64,000 bases of DNA, from contig JBMNMK010000002.1 of assembly GCA_050953285.1 (NCBI GenBank), positions 1,302,001 to 1,366,000 on the forward strand. Direction: 5' to 3'. Of this stretch, positions 53,034-62,200 are shown one piece after another. The first letter of the stretch is position 1. Each line of letters begins with the position of its first letter. Below the pieces are notes generated by a model. The model saw only the letters and a program-made list of their open reading frames with translations, made no database searches and was not told where the DNA came from. The stretch is from Olsenella_K sp050953285. Lineage in GTDB: Bacteria > Actinomycetota > Coriobacteriia > Coriobacteriales > Atopobiaceae. The translations under genes and the position numbers were made by a program.

Positions 53034-56000
53034 TTTGCCTCTTGGAAGCGCGCGGTGCGATTCTTATAGCGTGATGCGGCAAACAGCACAAGCCCTATTG
53101 CAGCGGCGACGACCACTGCCTCAGGGATGAAACTTGAAATGTAGAAGATCTCAGATTCTGCGGAGGCGCTCCTACCTGCATAATCGGTGACTTCCACCTT
53201 AAGTTTTCGTGGCGCGAATGATTGTGCAGGTATACGCACGCGATACGTGCCCGCGCGGTTTGTTGGTACAACTTCTACCGGCGCATTATCTACGTAGGCA
53301 CTCACATCGTCTCCGTTGCTGATTTCATCTTTGATGTAAATCTCAACTTCTTGCACAAATGCGCAGCTGATGGGGGCAATATTGAGCGGCTCTATGGCAG
53401 GGCCTATCTCATCTAAGGTAAAGGAAAGATCGCATTCGTTGTGATCTGACTCATAAGAGCCTTCGTCCTTCTTCCAAAATTGCGTGGATGAGTTAAGATT
53501 GTGAGCCCTGTCGTAGGCACTGACAAACACCGCATAGCTTCCCTGTCCACCGTCACCATCATCTGAGCTGCTCCCTATACCAAAATTGGCACGGCTGATG
53601 TGATAGAGCGTTTGGTGCCAGTGTGCCTGCGTGGCATCCCCCTCATCAACAACGGTATAGCCAGCGTCAGACGTAGTTGGGCTTTGCTCAAGGCGCACTG
53701 TTCTCTGGGCGTATTCTTTTGTGACCTCTAAGGTAGAGAGGTCGACGCCGCTGACATTGATTTCACGTATCTCAATGTCTGGCGCATCCCAGAGAAGCTT
53801 TTTGCCACCAAGAGACACCTCCGAATCTGCGGAATATGCGCGTACCAGGTAAGTTGATCCAAAACGGTTAAGGGAGAATCTCAAGGACTTCTCTGCGGCG
53901 TTGCCTGCACAATCTTCAACATAAACGCGCAGGTCATAGATATCATCTGCCAAGGGGTCAAACGCGTGTGCATCGCGGACACTCATGCCCAAGTTTTGGA
54001 TCTCTACAGAGATGTTTTTCTCGCCCAGCGAGCGATTAAGCGTGATATGAGGCAGTTCTCCGGGATGTGAGACGCGCGTGAGCTCTACTTTCAGCGTTTC
54101 TGCATCGAGCGCTATTGCGTCGCTCAGCTCCACGCGAGGCGTCACCTGGCCATTGTAGGCGCCCTCATCTTCTAAGGTATGAAGCGTATGCTCCCCTGTT
54201 GTAAGAACAATCTCCGCTTCTCCAGCAAGCACCAGCTCTGGCGGTGTGGTGTCTATGATGAACGGCTCCTCCGTGAGGGGCTCAAAGGCATTGCCTGCCA
54301 AATCCTTGCCAGAGACGGTTAGGTGATGCTCCCCTTCTTGGGCAAAAATGATCTCTATAGTGTGGGTTAACCCCGACGTGTTCCAGCTTCTCAGCTGCCC
54401 ATCTGTATCAATACTCACAAGGTCTGGGTCAAAAGATGTCTCCTGTATGCTGAGATAGGCCGTTCGCGCGTGGGCATAGTAGCGACCGTGTGACGCCGGC
54501 TCCTCACTCCATGTCAGACTGGCTTGAGGTGCGCTGGTATCTATCGTGACCTCTTGAAGCTCTGCCGTGTTGGAACGATTGTTGGCACAGTCAGTGAGCT
54601 GTGCTGTTACAGAATAGATGCCGTCTTCTGCAAGAGATGTCTGATAAACCCACGGCATGCCTTGTTTTATGAAGTCTGACACACAGACAACCTGCTGTGT
54701 CTCCTCCTGTGTTGCAGCATCTCTCTTGGTAATGAGTGCCACTGGCCGCGTAGGGTCGAGCACGGCCAGAAGTGAGAAATTGTCTTCATCCACGCTCACA
54801 TTGAGCGTCTGAGGCTTTCGATAGTAACTGTGAGAAGTAGGTCCTCCAAGAGAGATGTCTGCCGGATTGGTATCCAGGATTACCGCAGCTGGATGCCCTA
54901 TTCTGGCAAGTGCTGTATTGGTGAGATCTTCTTGTCCCAAACGTGCCTTATCGCTCTGGACACTACCCATGCTTCCAAGAGACCACACCCTGGTGTTTCC
55001 CACCACATCTTGTATGATCACCTCGTCTTCTTGGCTGATCCTTGATCCCAAGAAATCTTGGGCCAGATCAAGTGTCATTACCTGGGAGAGAGAAGGTTTC
55101 TCCAGCTCATACGTGTTGAGGGTCTCTTCGCGCTTGAAAGACATGCTGGTCACGCCCGATGTATCCGTGCAACTCAGCGCAAGCTTTGCGGGAGTATTGA
55201 AAAAGATATAAGAGCCGCCTGCCAGCTGAGCGCTCGGCTCACCAATAAGCTCTGCATGCACAACACGTGGAGCTTCTCTATCAACGACGAAGTTTTTTCC
55301 GCCAGCATGGGTGCTATGGCCAACCACATCAAAGGCATCTATGGTTGGCTCTGCCCAAATCCCGTCTGGACACTCATCTACCTGGATCGTGGTCGTATAA
55401 CCAGGTGTGCCATCGCTTGCTTGTACGTGCTCCCATGTAGCTATATCTGAGAGATCGGGAAGGTGATCCGCTTGTACCGTTGTCCTTTCAAGATCCAAAT
55501 TTGCATCAAAAATTGAAATAACACAGGATACGGGACGCCCATAGTAGTCAACCTGACCTATCCGAATGGACGGATCTGGCCGAAATATACTGACCTCAGG
55601 CGTCGTTGCATCGACCACGAATGTACGAGAGATGACAGGCTGTGCCTCGTTCTTGAGTGCATCTTGAGCATGAATCTCGACAAAGTAGGTGCCGTCTTGA
55701 GAAAACTCATAGCTCAGCGTATGGATATCTCCCTGATGCTGCCACGCGTTAGGCAACGTTGTGCTCAGCGCATCACCGCGCTTATGAACAACACGCACAG
55801 AAACACTCTTGGCATCCCAATGTGCCTCCTCGACCGTAACGCTCATGAAGCGTCTGTCTTTAAATATCTCCTGAGCTGCATCTTTGGATGAAAAGTCTAG
55901 TTTTACTTGAGGAGCCGTAATATCCACCACGATGTTTTTGATCTCACGGGTGCTTATATGCCCTGCCTTATCCCTGGCAGTGAGCACCATTCTTTGATAG

Positions 56001-57004
56001 GTGCCCTCTTCAAGCTCCACGATCCAATCGGTTCCTTGGTGTTGGAGGGGAAGGACGCGGCCATCGCACGTTAGCTCCACACCTTCTAGATGCTCATCTC
56101 TCACACTGAACGCAATGCGCTGCTCTCCCTGCTTGAGATATATCTCTGCATCACCAAGCTCACGCTGTGATGTGTTCATACACCGCACGCGCTCAATGGC
56201 TGGGGCTGTACTGTCCACCACAATATGAGAACCGGTCTTGCCCTCTGCTTGTCTTCCCAAGGCATCGCGCACCCGAATTGCAGCATCCACGCTCCCCTCT
56301 GGCAGCGTTATCTTTGCTTGATACCTTCTGGGATTTTCTTGGTCTTGCTGCCATGAAACAGGACCTGATGTCCCCATCTCAACGAGGTCTTCAGCAAACG
56401 TTTGATCTTCAACCACCAACGTTGCCTGTCTGCTCACCAGATAGAGCGGCTCTTCTTCTGTTGGGCTTTGAGAAAAGAGATTTACCACACCTGTTTGAGT
56501 CTCAGCTAAAAGCTCTATGTGCGGTGCGGAAGCATCAATCACAAAGTGGTCTTCGCCTGTACAAAAATGCTCTTCGACAGCCCCTGATGTGCCCTCATAG
56601 GACACAGCAAGATCCTCGTAGTTTCCTTCTTTCACAAAATCCAGGCGCGCAGATGCTACTTCATTGTCGTATGTCCACGACACGTCAAGATCCACACGCT
56701 TACTGTCTTGCAGAATACTGACCGATAGATCTTTTCCCAGAAGTTCTGAGCGTGGGATTGCAATGTAGGCAACCATGCCCTCATATACCGAGATACCAGG
56801 TACTTTATTGACAAACTCCACGCTTACATGCGCCTCAGTCTGCGCGATTGCATACAGAGCATCTTTTTGGCTCAGCACCTTGGGCAAAGGTGGCACAGCA
56901 GACATGGCGACCAGTGAAAGCGAACATAAGGAGAGCGCGACGGTGCTGGCTTTACGTGCACCACGAGATCTTTTAGGCTTCCGTGATCCAACTTGTTCTT
57001 TCAT
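53030..57004 (-). CDS. Large Ig-like repeat surface protein with C-terminal membrane anchor
   Basis: A 1324-residue exported protein. It starts MKEQVGSRKPKRSRGARKAS, a basic stretch before a signal helix (VALSLCSLSLVAMSAVPPLP). The body is about ten repeats of a beta-sandwich module, each with a phrase like VVDxTAPxI/V (VVDSTAPAIE, VVDITAPQVK, VVDATTPEVS, TIDTSAPQAS) typical of bacterial Ig-like domains. It ends in a transmembrane helix (AVVVAAAIGLVLFAASRY) and a short basic tail, with no LPxTG. It is coupled to the kinase gene, so it may be the sensor or the target. The start is the least certain part; upstream in-frame codons have no signal-like features. Confidence 0.86.
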   Translation of the reverse strand: MKEQVGSRKPKRSRGARKASTVALSLCSLSLVAMSAVPPLPKVLSQKDALYAIAQTEAHVSVEFVNKVPGISVYEGMVAYIAIPRSELLGKDLSVSILQDSKRVDLDVSWTYDNEVASARLDFVKEGNYEDLAVSYEGTSGAVEEHFCTGEDHFVIDASAPHIELLAETQTGVVNLFSQSPTEEEPLYLVSRQATLVVEDQTFAEDLVEMGTSGPVSWQQDQENPRRYQAKITLPEGSVDAAIRVRDALGRQAEGKTGSHIVVDSTAPAIERVRCMNTSQRELGDAEIYLKQGEQRIAFSVRDEHLEGVELTCDGRVLPLQHQGTDWIVELEEGTYQRMVLTARDKAGHISTREIKNIVVDITAPQVKLDFSSKDAAQEIFKDRRFMSVTVEEAHWDAKSVSVRVVHKRGDALSTTLPNAWQHQGDIHTLSYEFSQDGTYFVEIHAQDALKNEAQPVISRTFVVDATTPEVSIFRPDPSIRIGQVDYYGRPVSCVISIFDANLDLERTTVQADHLPDLSDIATWEHVQASDGTPGYTTTIQVDECPDGIWAEPTIDAFDVVGHSTHAGGKNFVVDREAPRVVHAELIGEPSAQLAGGSYIFFNTPAKLALSCTDTSGVTSMSFKREETLNTYELEKPSLSQVMTLDLAQDFLGSRISQEDEVIIQDVVGNTRVWSLGSMGSVQSDKARLGQEDLTNTALARIGHPAAVILDTNPADISLGGPTSHSYYRKPQTLNVSVDEDNFSLLAVLDPTRPVALITKRDAATQEETQQVVCVSDFIKQGMPWVYQTSLAEDGIYSVTAQLTDCANNRSNTAELQEVTIDTSAPQASLTWSEEPASHGRYYAHARTAYLSIQETSFDPDLVSIDTDGQLRSWNTSGLTHTIEIIFAQEGEHHLTVSGKDLAGNAFEPLTEEPFIIDTTPPELVLAGEAEIVLTTGEHTLHTLEDEGAYNGQVTPRVELSDAIALDAETLKVELTRVSHPGELPHITLNRSLGEKNISVEIQNLGMSVRDAHAFDPLADDIYDLRVYVEDCAGNAAEKSLRFSLNRFGSTYLVRAYSADSEVSLGGKKLLWDAPDIEIREINVSGVDLSTLEVTKEYAQRTVRLEQSPTTSDAGYTVVDEGDATQAHWHQTLYHISRANFGIGSSSDDGDGGQGSYAVFVSAYDRAHNLNSSTQFWKKDEGSYESDHNECDLSFTLDEIGPAIEPLNIAPISCAFVQEVEIYIKDEISNGDDVSAYVDNAPVEVVPTNRAGTYRVRIPAQSFAPRKLKVEVTDYAGRSASAESEIFYISSFIPEAVVVAAAIGLVLFAASRYKNRTARFQEAK

Positions 57005-57372
57005 CGACACATCTGCCCAGAGTCGCGCGTTATGAAGGTCCAGTAGATAATGCCTGCACCCATATCGCAACAGATGCCGCCTTGAATGCCAAGGATTTCT
57101 CACGGTTGCCCCCTTATTGCAACACCACACCGTCTGCACTCTCTCTGACATAAAGCCTAAGATCCAAGCAACAACGGTGAATCAATAAGTTCAGAAAGGC
57201 ACCCATTCCTCTGGCACGAATCTTGCACCAACCTGGCACGAATCCATAAACGTACACGTTAGGGGCATCCAAAATGCGAGAAGGACATCGTGTTGTATCA
57301 GATGCCCTTCTCGCTATGTCATATCTTCTCTATGTGCCGAGCGCCCCGCGCCTGGCAGCACCATAATCCCTG
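57005..57372. other. 368-bp gap between surface-protein and GNAT genes
   Basis: No gene supported. It holds the hairpin terminator at 57276-57314 and, presumably, the promoter of the surface-protein/kinase operon. I see no other structure. Confidence 0.5.
57276..57314 (-). terminator. Probable terminator after the GNAT gene
   Basis: GCGAGAAGG (57276-57284) pairs with CCTTCTCGC (57306-57314), with further pairing of CATC and GATG inside. On the minus strand, ATTTTGG follows. It lies 59 bp after the GNAT stop codon at 57373. Confidence 0.65.
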
Positions 57373-57645
57373 CTACGCCAGTATATCTGCACTGTCCTGG
57401 TGTTCGTTAAACCACTTTTGCGCATATGAACAGGTGGGTTTGGCCTTCTTACCATTGAAGCGCAGGTGCCTTACGCAGGAGCTCATGAGGCGTCCTGCCA
57501 GCCCCATACCGCGCTCGCTGGGAGAGACGTAGACCGACTTGATATCCACCACATCATTGCCGATATCCTCAAATTCAACTTTGCCTTTCACATTGCCGCT
57601 GTCGTTGAGAAATACCACGCTATCCTCATTGGTCTGAAATACCAT
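57373..57645 (-). CDS. Small GNAT-type N-acetyltransferase (acetyltransf_CG family)
   Basis: A 90-residue mini-GNAT starting MVFQTNEDSVVFLND. KSVYVSPSERGMGLAGRLM carries the acetyl-CoA binding loop (R/QxxGxG/A), and KPTCSYAQKWF matches the conserved Cys-containing end of the family (YidJ/GTLF3B-like). Substrate unknown. A perfect AGGAGG precedes the ATG at 57645. Flanked by terminators on both sides, so monocistronic. Confidence 0.88.
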   Translation of the reverse strand: MVFQTNEDSVVFLNDSGNVKGKVEFEDIGNDVVDIKSVYVSPSERGMGLAGRLMSSCVRHLRFNGKKAKPTCSYAQKWFNEHQDSADILA

Positions 57646-57674
57646 GTCTACCTCCTGTTTAAGCGGTAAGTAAA

Positions 57675-57700
57675 ACCGCGTAGCCACGTGGCTACGCGGT
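57675..57700 (-). terminator. Intrinsic terminator after the SNF2 gene
   Basis: A perfect 26-bp palindrome: ACCGCGTAGCCAC followed by its exact complement. On the minus strand TTTTACTT follows. It separates the SNF2 gene (stop 57827) from the GNAT gene (start 57645). A 13-bp stem with no unpaired loop must open at the tip in RNA. Confidence 0.85.
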
Positions 57701-57826
57701 CTCATCCAAATATAATGCGGTACATTTTATGTACCCACTTACACAGCGCCTAATCAGCTCGCGCCAAAACAGTCGTGAGCGGAGGCACTGCTCGCCCAAG
57801 CGCTTCTCACACGGGGCGTATGTGGC

Positions 57827-60800
57827 CTATTGCAAGAGACGAAGCATGTCGTCTTTGGTAAGCGATTTCAAAGAGACGTGGCTTTCTGTGTCCATGACCT
57901 CGTCAGCCAGAGCGCGCTTGCGCTCCTGCATCTCCAGAATGCGCTCCTCAAGCGTGTGCTCGCAGATCACCTTATACACCACGACTCGCTTGGTTTGTCC
58001 AATACGGTGCGCTCGGTCGGTCGCCTGGTTTTGCGCCGCCGCATTCCACCAGGGGTCGGCGTGCACCACAACGCTCGCCGACGTCAAATTGAGGCCCGTA
58101 CCGCCCGCCTTGAGCGAGATCAGAAATACCGGCGTCGCATCCTCATTGAAGCGATTGACCAGCTCAAGACGTCTCTTTTTGGGAGTTTGGCCCGTAATCA
58201 TGGCATGTGCGTAGCCGCGCTTGTCCAGCTCCTGCGCAATGATGTTGAGATAGCTCGTGAACTGCGAGAAGATGAGCATCTTTTCATGCGCATCGACCAC
58301 CTGCTCGACGATGTCCATAATGGCTCCGAGCTTGGCAGATGTTCCCTCGTAGGACTCAAAAACCAGGTGCGGATCGCAGCATATCTGGCGCAGGCGCATC
58401 AGCCCTGAAAGCACTTGCAGTTTTGAGCGGCCAAAATCATCGTCCTTTTGCGCCATGAGCGCGTCTCTCAACTCCTGCGACACTGCTGCGTAGAGTTTTT
58501 CCTGCTCAGGCACCATATGCGTCAGAACGACCTGCTCAAGCTTGTCAGGTAGATCACGCAGCACATCCTTCTTGAGTCTCCGCATGATAAAGGGTCCTAC
58601 CAGCTCTTTCAGCTGTTTGGCGGCAAGTTCGTCTTCCTCTTCTACCATGGGGCGCTCAAAGCGCTCGCGGAAGCGCTCGTAGCTGCCTAGAAGTCCTGGC
58701 ATCAAAAAGTCAAATATGCTCCAAAGCTCTGAGAGGCGATTCTCCACGGGAGTTCCCGTGAGCGCAAAGCGATGCTTGGCAACCAGCAATTTGACCGAGC
58801 GCGCAGAGAGCGTCTCGTGGTTTTTGATATATTGCGCCTCATCTAAGACAGCAGCCCAGAGCTTGAGTTTTGCATAGTCTTCTATGTCTCTGCGCAAGAG
58901 TTCGTAGCTGGTGATCATCACGTCTGTCCTGCTGAGTTTTCTCACCAAGCTCCGCTCTTCTACGCTGCCTGCCACCACACGCACGTTGAGGCTGGGAGCA
59001 AAGCGTGAGAACTCGGCCTGCCAGTTGTAGACCAGAGACGCAGGACAGACAATCAAGGCAGGGCCGAAGCTGCGGATCTCTTTCACATGTGCCACCAAAA
59101 GGGCAATGAGCTGCACTGATTTACCCAAGCCCATCTCGTCTGCAAGAATGCCGCCCAGCCCCATCTTGGTAAGAGCACACATCCACTGATAGCCGGTCAC
59201 CTGGTAGGGCCGCAAGGTATGCACCAAAGATGCGGGCACGGCAAAACTGGCCGGGTCATAGGATCTAAAGTCTTCAAGATAACGCTTGAACGATTCTGCC
59301 TGTGCGTCTTTATCCACCATGTGTTCAAGCAAAAATGCCTTGTAGGAGGGTATATGCGCATGCCCTGCCTCCAGGTCTTCGGTCGTTAAGCCCAAGGTTT
59401 CTGCCATGTCAGAAATGGTTTGCAAGTCCACGGTGTCAAGATCAAGAATTGAACCATCTTTCAGGTGGTAGTAGCGCTTCTTTTGCCGGTAGGTCTCCAG
59501 AAGCTCACGCAGCTCTTCTCGCTCAATTCCTGATGTTGTGATGGTGAGGTCAATGAGATGGCTCTTGTAGGACACCCCCACGTGGAACACGGGTTTTGCC
59601 GATGAGCGCAGAGCCTTAAAGCTCTCCGTGCAGAGGACTTTTCCCAAACGCGCCATCTCTCGCGTGCCCTCATAGACCAAGGTAGCAAGGGCGCTTCTGC
59701 TATGCGCGCGAGAAAGCAAGGCCTTGCCAGAAGAATCAATCACGGGCAGATAGCGCAAAACCACCTCACGCGCCAGGGATTCGCCCGCAAAATTGCGCTG
59801 GATATTGGCCGTATCGACCGATCGCTCCGTGAGAATGGCATACGTAGCCTCACCGTAGTGCGCCTCTACCCGACAGCTTGCACCACTCTTGCCATAATCA
59901 AGCAAGAAGGTGAGCTCTAGCGGCTGGGGGCGCAGGCGTTCAAGCTCTGCCGGTACACTCACCTTGAGCGCCTTCTCCAAAACCGGAAGCACCAGCGCCG
60001 CAAACGTAGGGGCATCTTTCTTTGAGATCAACAGGTGCTGAGAGGGATCGTTAAACGTATCCGCAATGACATCCGCAGCGCGCGCAACCGCATCAGAACA
60101 CACCAGAAGATACTCCCCATCGCAAGCCAAACAGAGATCTCCTATATGGACAAAGCGACAAGAACCATGGCGCATAAACTCAAACGATCCACCGGTGAGC
60201 TCCACAAGCTCCACCGACACCTCAGGGTCTCCCTTTTGAATGGTGAGCACCGTCGAGGTCATATGGGGCATGAGCAGGTGTTCTTTAGATGCATCTGCCA
60301 CGTGTACGCGCTGGTCAAGATAGAGCTCCAAGAACTCTTGGAGCTCCGGCGCTGACAGGTGGATCTCCCGCACGTTGGTGTGGTATGTGCCGGTAAAGCT
60401 TCTGCCCACCAGCTTGTCGAGCGCATAACTGCGGCGATTTCTTATCGCCCGCTCTAAGAATTGCACCACGCGCCAGCTCTGGGGGCTGAAGGAATCCGGT
60501 GCATGGGTGAAGGCGAGCTTCTTGCCATAGCGCACATAGGCGCACTTATCCACCGCGTCGACGAAATCACCCAGGGATTTGAGCACGTAAGAACCCATAT
60601 CGCCCGAGATTTCAAAACGCAGTCCAAAGCCGCCCACGTTATAGATCAGCTGCGGCACCAGCACAACGCTCCCGCGTTGGTGTTCGGTAAATGCGCCCTC
60701 ACCCAAGCGGACATTGGGCGTGCGCGCAAGATAGCGCGCAATGCTTGTGGACGTTGTCACAAAGTGGCTCTCATCAAAACCTGTCCACGCATGGGGTCTG

Positions 60801-61096
60801 TCGTTAAAATCCAAGCAGAGCGCAACGCAGTGTCTGCACGGGCCTCCAAACTTTCTGGACGCCTCACACGTGCACGCATATCTCACCAGCTGATCTTTCT
60901 CCTCATCCAAAATAACATGCGCGCTATCTTGGATTTCTGAGGCATTGGCCGCATCAACCACCGCTCTCAGCGAGGTCAAGCCATCTTTATATTCACATGT
61001 TCTGTCGTGGATCAAAAGGCCTCTATCTGCAATGATGGCTGCCCGGCTCAATACCGCCGGACTCACGAGCTTGGACAAACTAACTCGAGAAATCAA
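57827..61096 (-). CDS. SWIM zinc-finger SNF2-family helicase
   Basis: A 1089-residue Swi2/Snf2 ATPase. A SWIM zinc finger lies near 60-80 (YACTCEASRKF ... CRHC), then a long linker region and the motor from about 620 (ILADEMGLGKSVQLIALL motif I; VLDEAQYIKN motif II; ALTGTPVENRLSELW motif III) to the end (QATDRAHRIGQ motif VI). I chose a TTG at 61096 with AGAGGA upstream, because no ATG fits; the frame continues 17 codons upstream. The family moves along double-stranded DNA and can displace proteins; the bacterial role is mostly unknown. It carries only one GGGCGAKAA word despite its length. Confidence 0.9.
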   Translation of the reverse strand: MISRVSLSKLVSPAVLSRAAIIADRGLLIHDRTCEYKDGLTSLRAVVDAANASEIQDSAHVILDEEKDQLVRYACTCEASRKFGGPCRHCVALCLDFNDRPHAWTGFDESHFVTTSTSIARYLARTPNVRLGEGAFTEHQRGSVVLVPQLIYNVGGFGLRFEISGDMGSYVLKSLGDFVDAVDKCAYVRYGKKLAFTHAPDSFSPQSWRVVQFLERAIRNRRSYALDKLVGRSFTGTYHTNVREIHLSAPELQEFLELYLDQRVHVADASKEHLLMPHMTSTVLTIQKGDPEVSVELVELTGGSFEFMRHGSCRFVHIGDLCLACDGEYLLVCSDAVARAADVIADTFNDPSQHLLISKKDAPTFAALVLPVLEKALKVSVPAELERLRPQPLELTFLLDYGKSGASCRVEAHYGEATYAILTERSVDTANIQRNFAGESLAREVVLRYLPVIDSSGKALLSRAHSRSALATLVYEGTREMARLGKVLCTESFKALRSSAKPVFHVGVSYKSHLIDLTITTSGIEREELRELLETYRQKKRYYHLKDGSILDLDTVDLQTISDMAETLGLTTEDLEAGHAHIPSYKAFLLEHMVDKDAQAESFKRYLEDFRSYDPASFAVPASLVHTLRPYQVTGYQWMCALTKMGLGGILADEMGLGKSVQLIALLVAHVKEIRSFGPALIVCPASLVYNWQAEFSRFAPSLNVRVVAGSVEERSLVRKLSRTDVMITSYELLRRDIEDYAKLKLWAAVLDEAQYIKNHETLSARSVKLLVAKHRFALTGTPVENRLSELWSIFDFLMPGLLGSYERFRERFERPMVEEEDELAAKQLKELVGPFIMRRLKKDVLRDLPDKLEQVVLTHMVPEQEKLYAAVSQELRDALMAQKDDDFGRSKLQVLSGLMRLRQICCDPHLVFESYEGTSAKLGAIMDIVEQVVDAHEKMLIFSQFTSYLNIIAQELDKRGYAHAMITGQTPKKRRLELVNRFNEDATPVFLISLKAGGTGLNLTSASVVVHADPWWNAAAQNQATDRAHRIGQTKRVVVYKVICEHTLEERILEMQERKRALADEVMDTESHVSLKSLTKDDMLRLLQ

Positions 61097-61255
61097 AGAT
61101 GATCCTCTCAGACATACGTAAAGTTGAAGATGTACTCCGCGCACCAATTTCTTCTATGGAGCATCTAACAATAGCGCGAAACGAGTCGCGTGGGTGTGCA
61201 GTAAAAAACCTATGCACAATCGACACCCCAGCGCCTCATCTATAGACACGCTCGC

Positions 61256-62194
61256 TCAGACCGTGCGCCCGAGGCGCTCTCGACGCTGGCGGATATAGTC
61301 CTCTACCGGCGCTTCTGATATGACCACGGCAATAAAAATGAGGCCAAAACCCATGATCAGCCGCGCGGTAAGAGGGTCTCCGTAAAACAGAACGGAGAAC
61401 ATGACGCCAAAGACGCTCTCCAGCGACAGCAAAATTGACGCCTGCGCACCGGGCACATGACTCTGGCCGACGTTTTGCAAAATGGTACAGAGGCACGACG
61501 ACAGCAAGATAACGTAGGAGAGCTGCACCACCAGATCAAATGTGGGCACAACTGCGGGAAACGGCTCACTTACCAGCGCTTTGATGAAAGAAATGAGCCC
61601 CATCGTAAATACGTCAATGACCGTCATGGCCAAGATATCAAGTCCCTGCGTGTACTTTTCTATAATCACAATCTGAATGGCAAAGCACAAAGCACTCAGA
61701 AGTGTCATCCAGTCTCCCCATCTGAGCGAGAAGGTCATGGACTCGTCGAGCGATACAAATCCCACGCCGATCAAACACAGCAGTGCTGCTACAAAGTTTG
61801 ATGTTTGTGGGCGCTTCTTGAATGCAAACCATGCCAAAAACGGCACCAGAACGCAGTAGATAGATGTGAGGAACGCATTGTTGGAAGGCGTGGTATCCAC
61901 AAGCCCCATATTTTGTACCAGATACCCAAGACCACCTGCGGTTCCTATAAGCACGCCCGCACGTATATGGTTAAAATCAAGATGTTTTTTCAACCGCGTG
62001 TGAAAGATTGCGGCCAAGATCACACCAGAGATAAGAAAGCGCAAAGCAATCAACCATGCAGGTGAGATGATATCCAGTGCCCCCTTCAAGATCATGAAGG
62101 AGCCGCCCCAGATGAGGGCTGCCAAAAGCAGCATGGCACGGTAGAGCCATATGGAATGGACGTGTTGCGACGGCGGCGCCCCAGCTTCACTCAT
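61256..62194 (-). CDS. EamA/DMT-family transporter
   Basis: A 312-residue membrane protein with about ten hydrophobic helices in two halves. The opening LLLAALIWGGSFMILKGAL and the later TPSNNAFLTSIYCVLVPFLAWF are EamA hallmarks. Family members export amino acids or other metabolites; this one's substrate is unknown. It starts 6 bp after the DJ-1 gene ends, so the two form an operon. Confidence 0.9.
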   Translation of the reverse strand: MSEAGAPPSQHVHSIWLYRAMLLLAALIWGGSFMILKGALDIISPAWLIALRFLISGVILAAIFHTRLKKHLDFNHIRAGVLIGTAGGLGYLVQNMGLVDTTPSNNAFLTSIYCVLVPFLAWFAFKKRPQTSNFVAALLCLIGVGFVSLDESMTFSLRWGDWMTLLSALCFAIQIVIIEKYTQGLDILAMTVIDVFTMGLISFIKALVSEPFPAVVPTFDLVVQLSYVILLSSCLCTILQNVGQSHVPGAQASILLSLESVFGVMFSVLFYGDPLTARLIMGFGLIFIAVVISEAPVEDYIRQRRERLGRTV

Positions 62195-62200
62195 GTGGCG

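Larger units (their letters stand above)
139..60450. repeat. Dispersed over-represented word GGGCGAKAA (32 copies)
   Basis: Exact copies (K = G or T). Plus orientation: 139, 5767, 10298, 11529, 13238, 19003, 22546, 24063, 28630, 30680, 42757, 45118. Reverse complement (TTMTCGCCC, in most cases preceded by C): 878, 3171, 4322, 7871, 12361, 14834, 19991, 23027, 30762, 33801, 36299, 40444, 40916, 44778, 46219, 47056, 50968, 52898, 54016, 60441. Chance gives about one at equal base use. 30 copies lie in genes and two between genes (5767, 40916). Near-matches are also frequent (AGGCGATAAG 20251, AGGCGAGAAG 25931, GGCCGATAAGATC 51121). Counted by eye; a few may be missed. Confidence 0.85.

Noticed and set aside
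57276..57314. GCGAGAAGG here as another copy of the repeat word
   Set aside because: It lacks the GG before CGAGAA and is explained by a terminator stem.
139..60450. GGGCGAKAA as a KOPS/AIMS-type polar segregation word
   Set aside because: Such words show strong strand bias along a replichore; here orientations are 12 to 20. Not excluded genome-wide, but not supported in this window.
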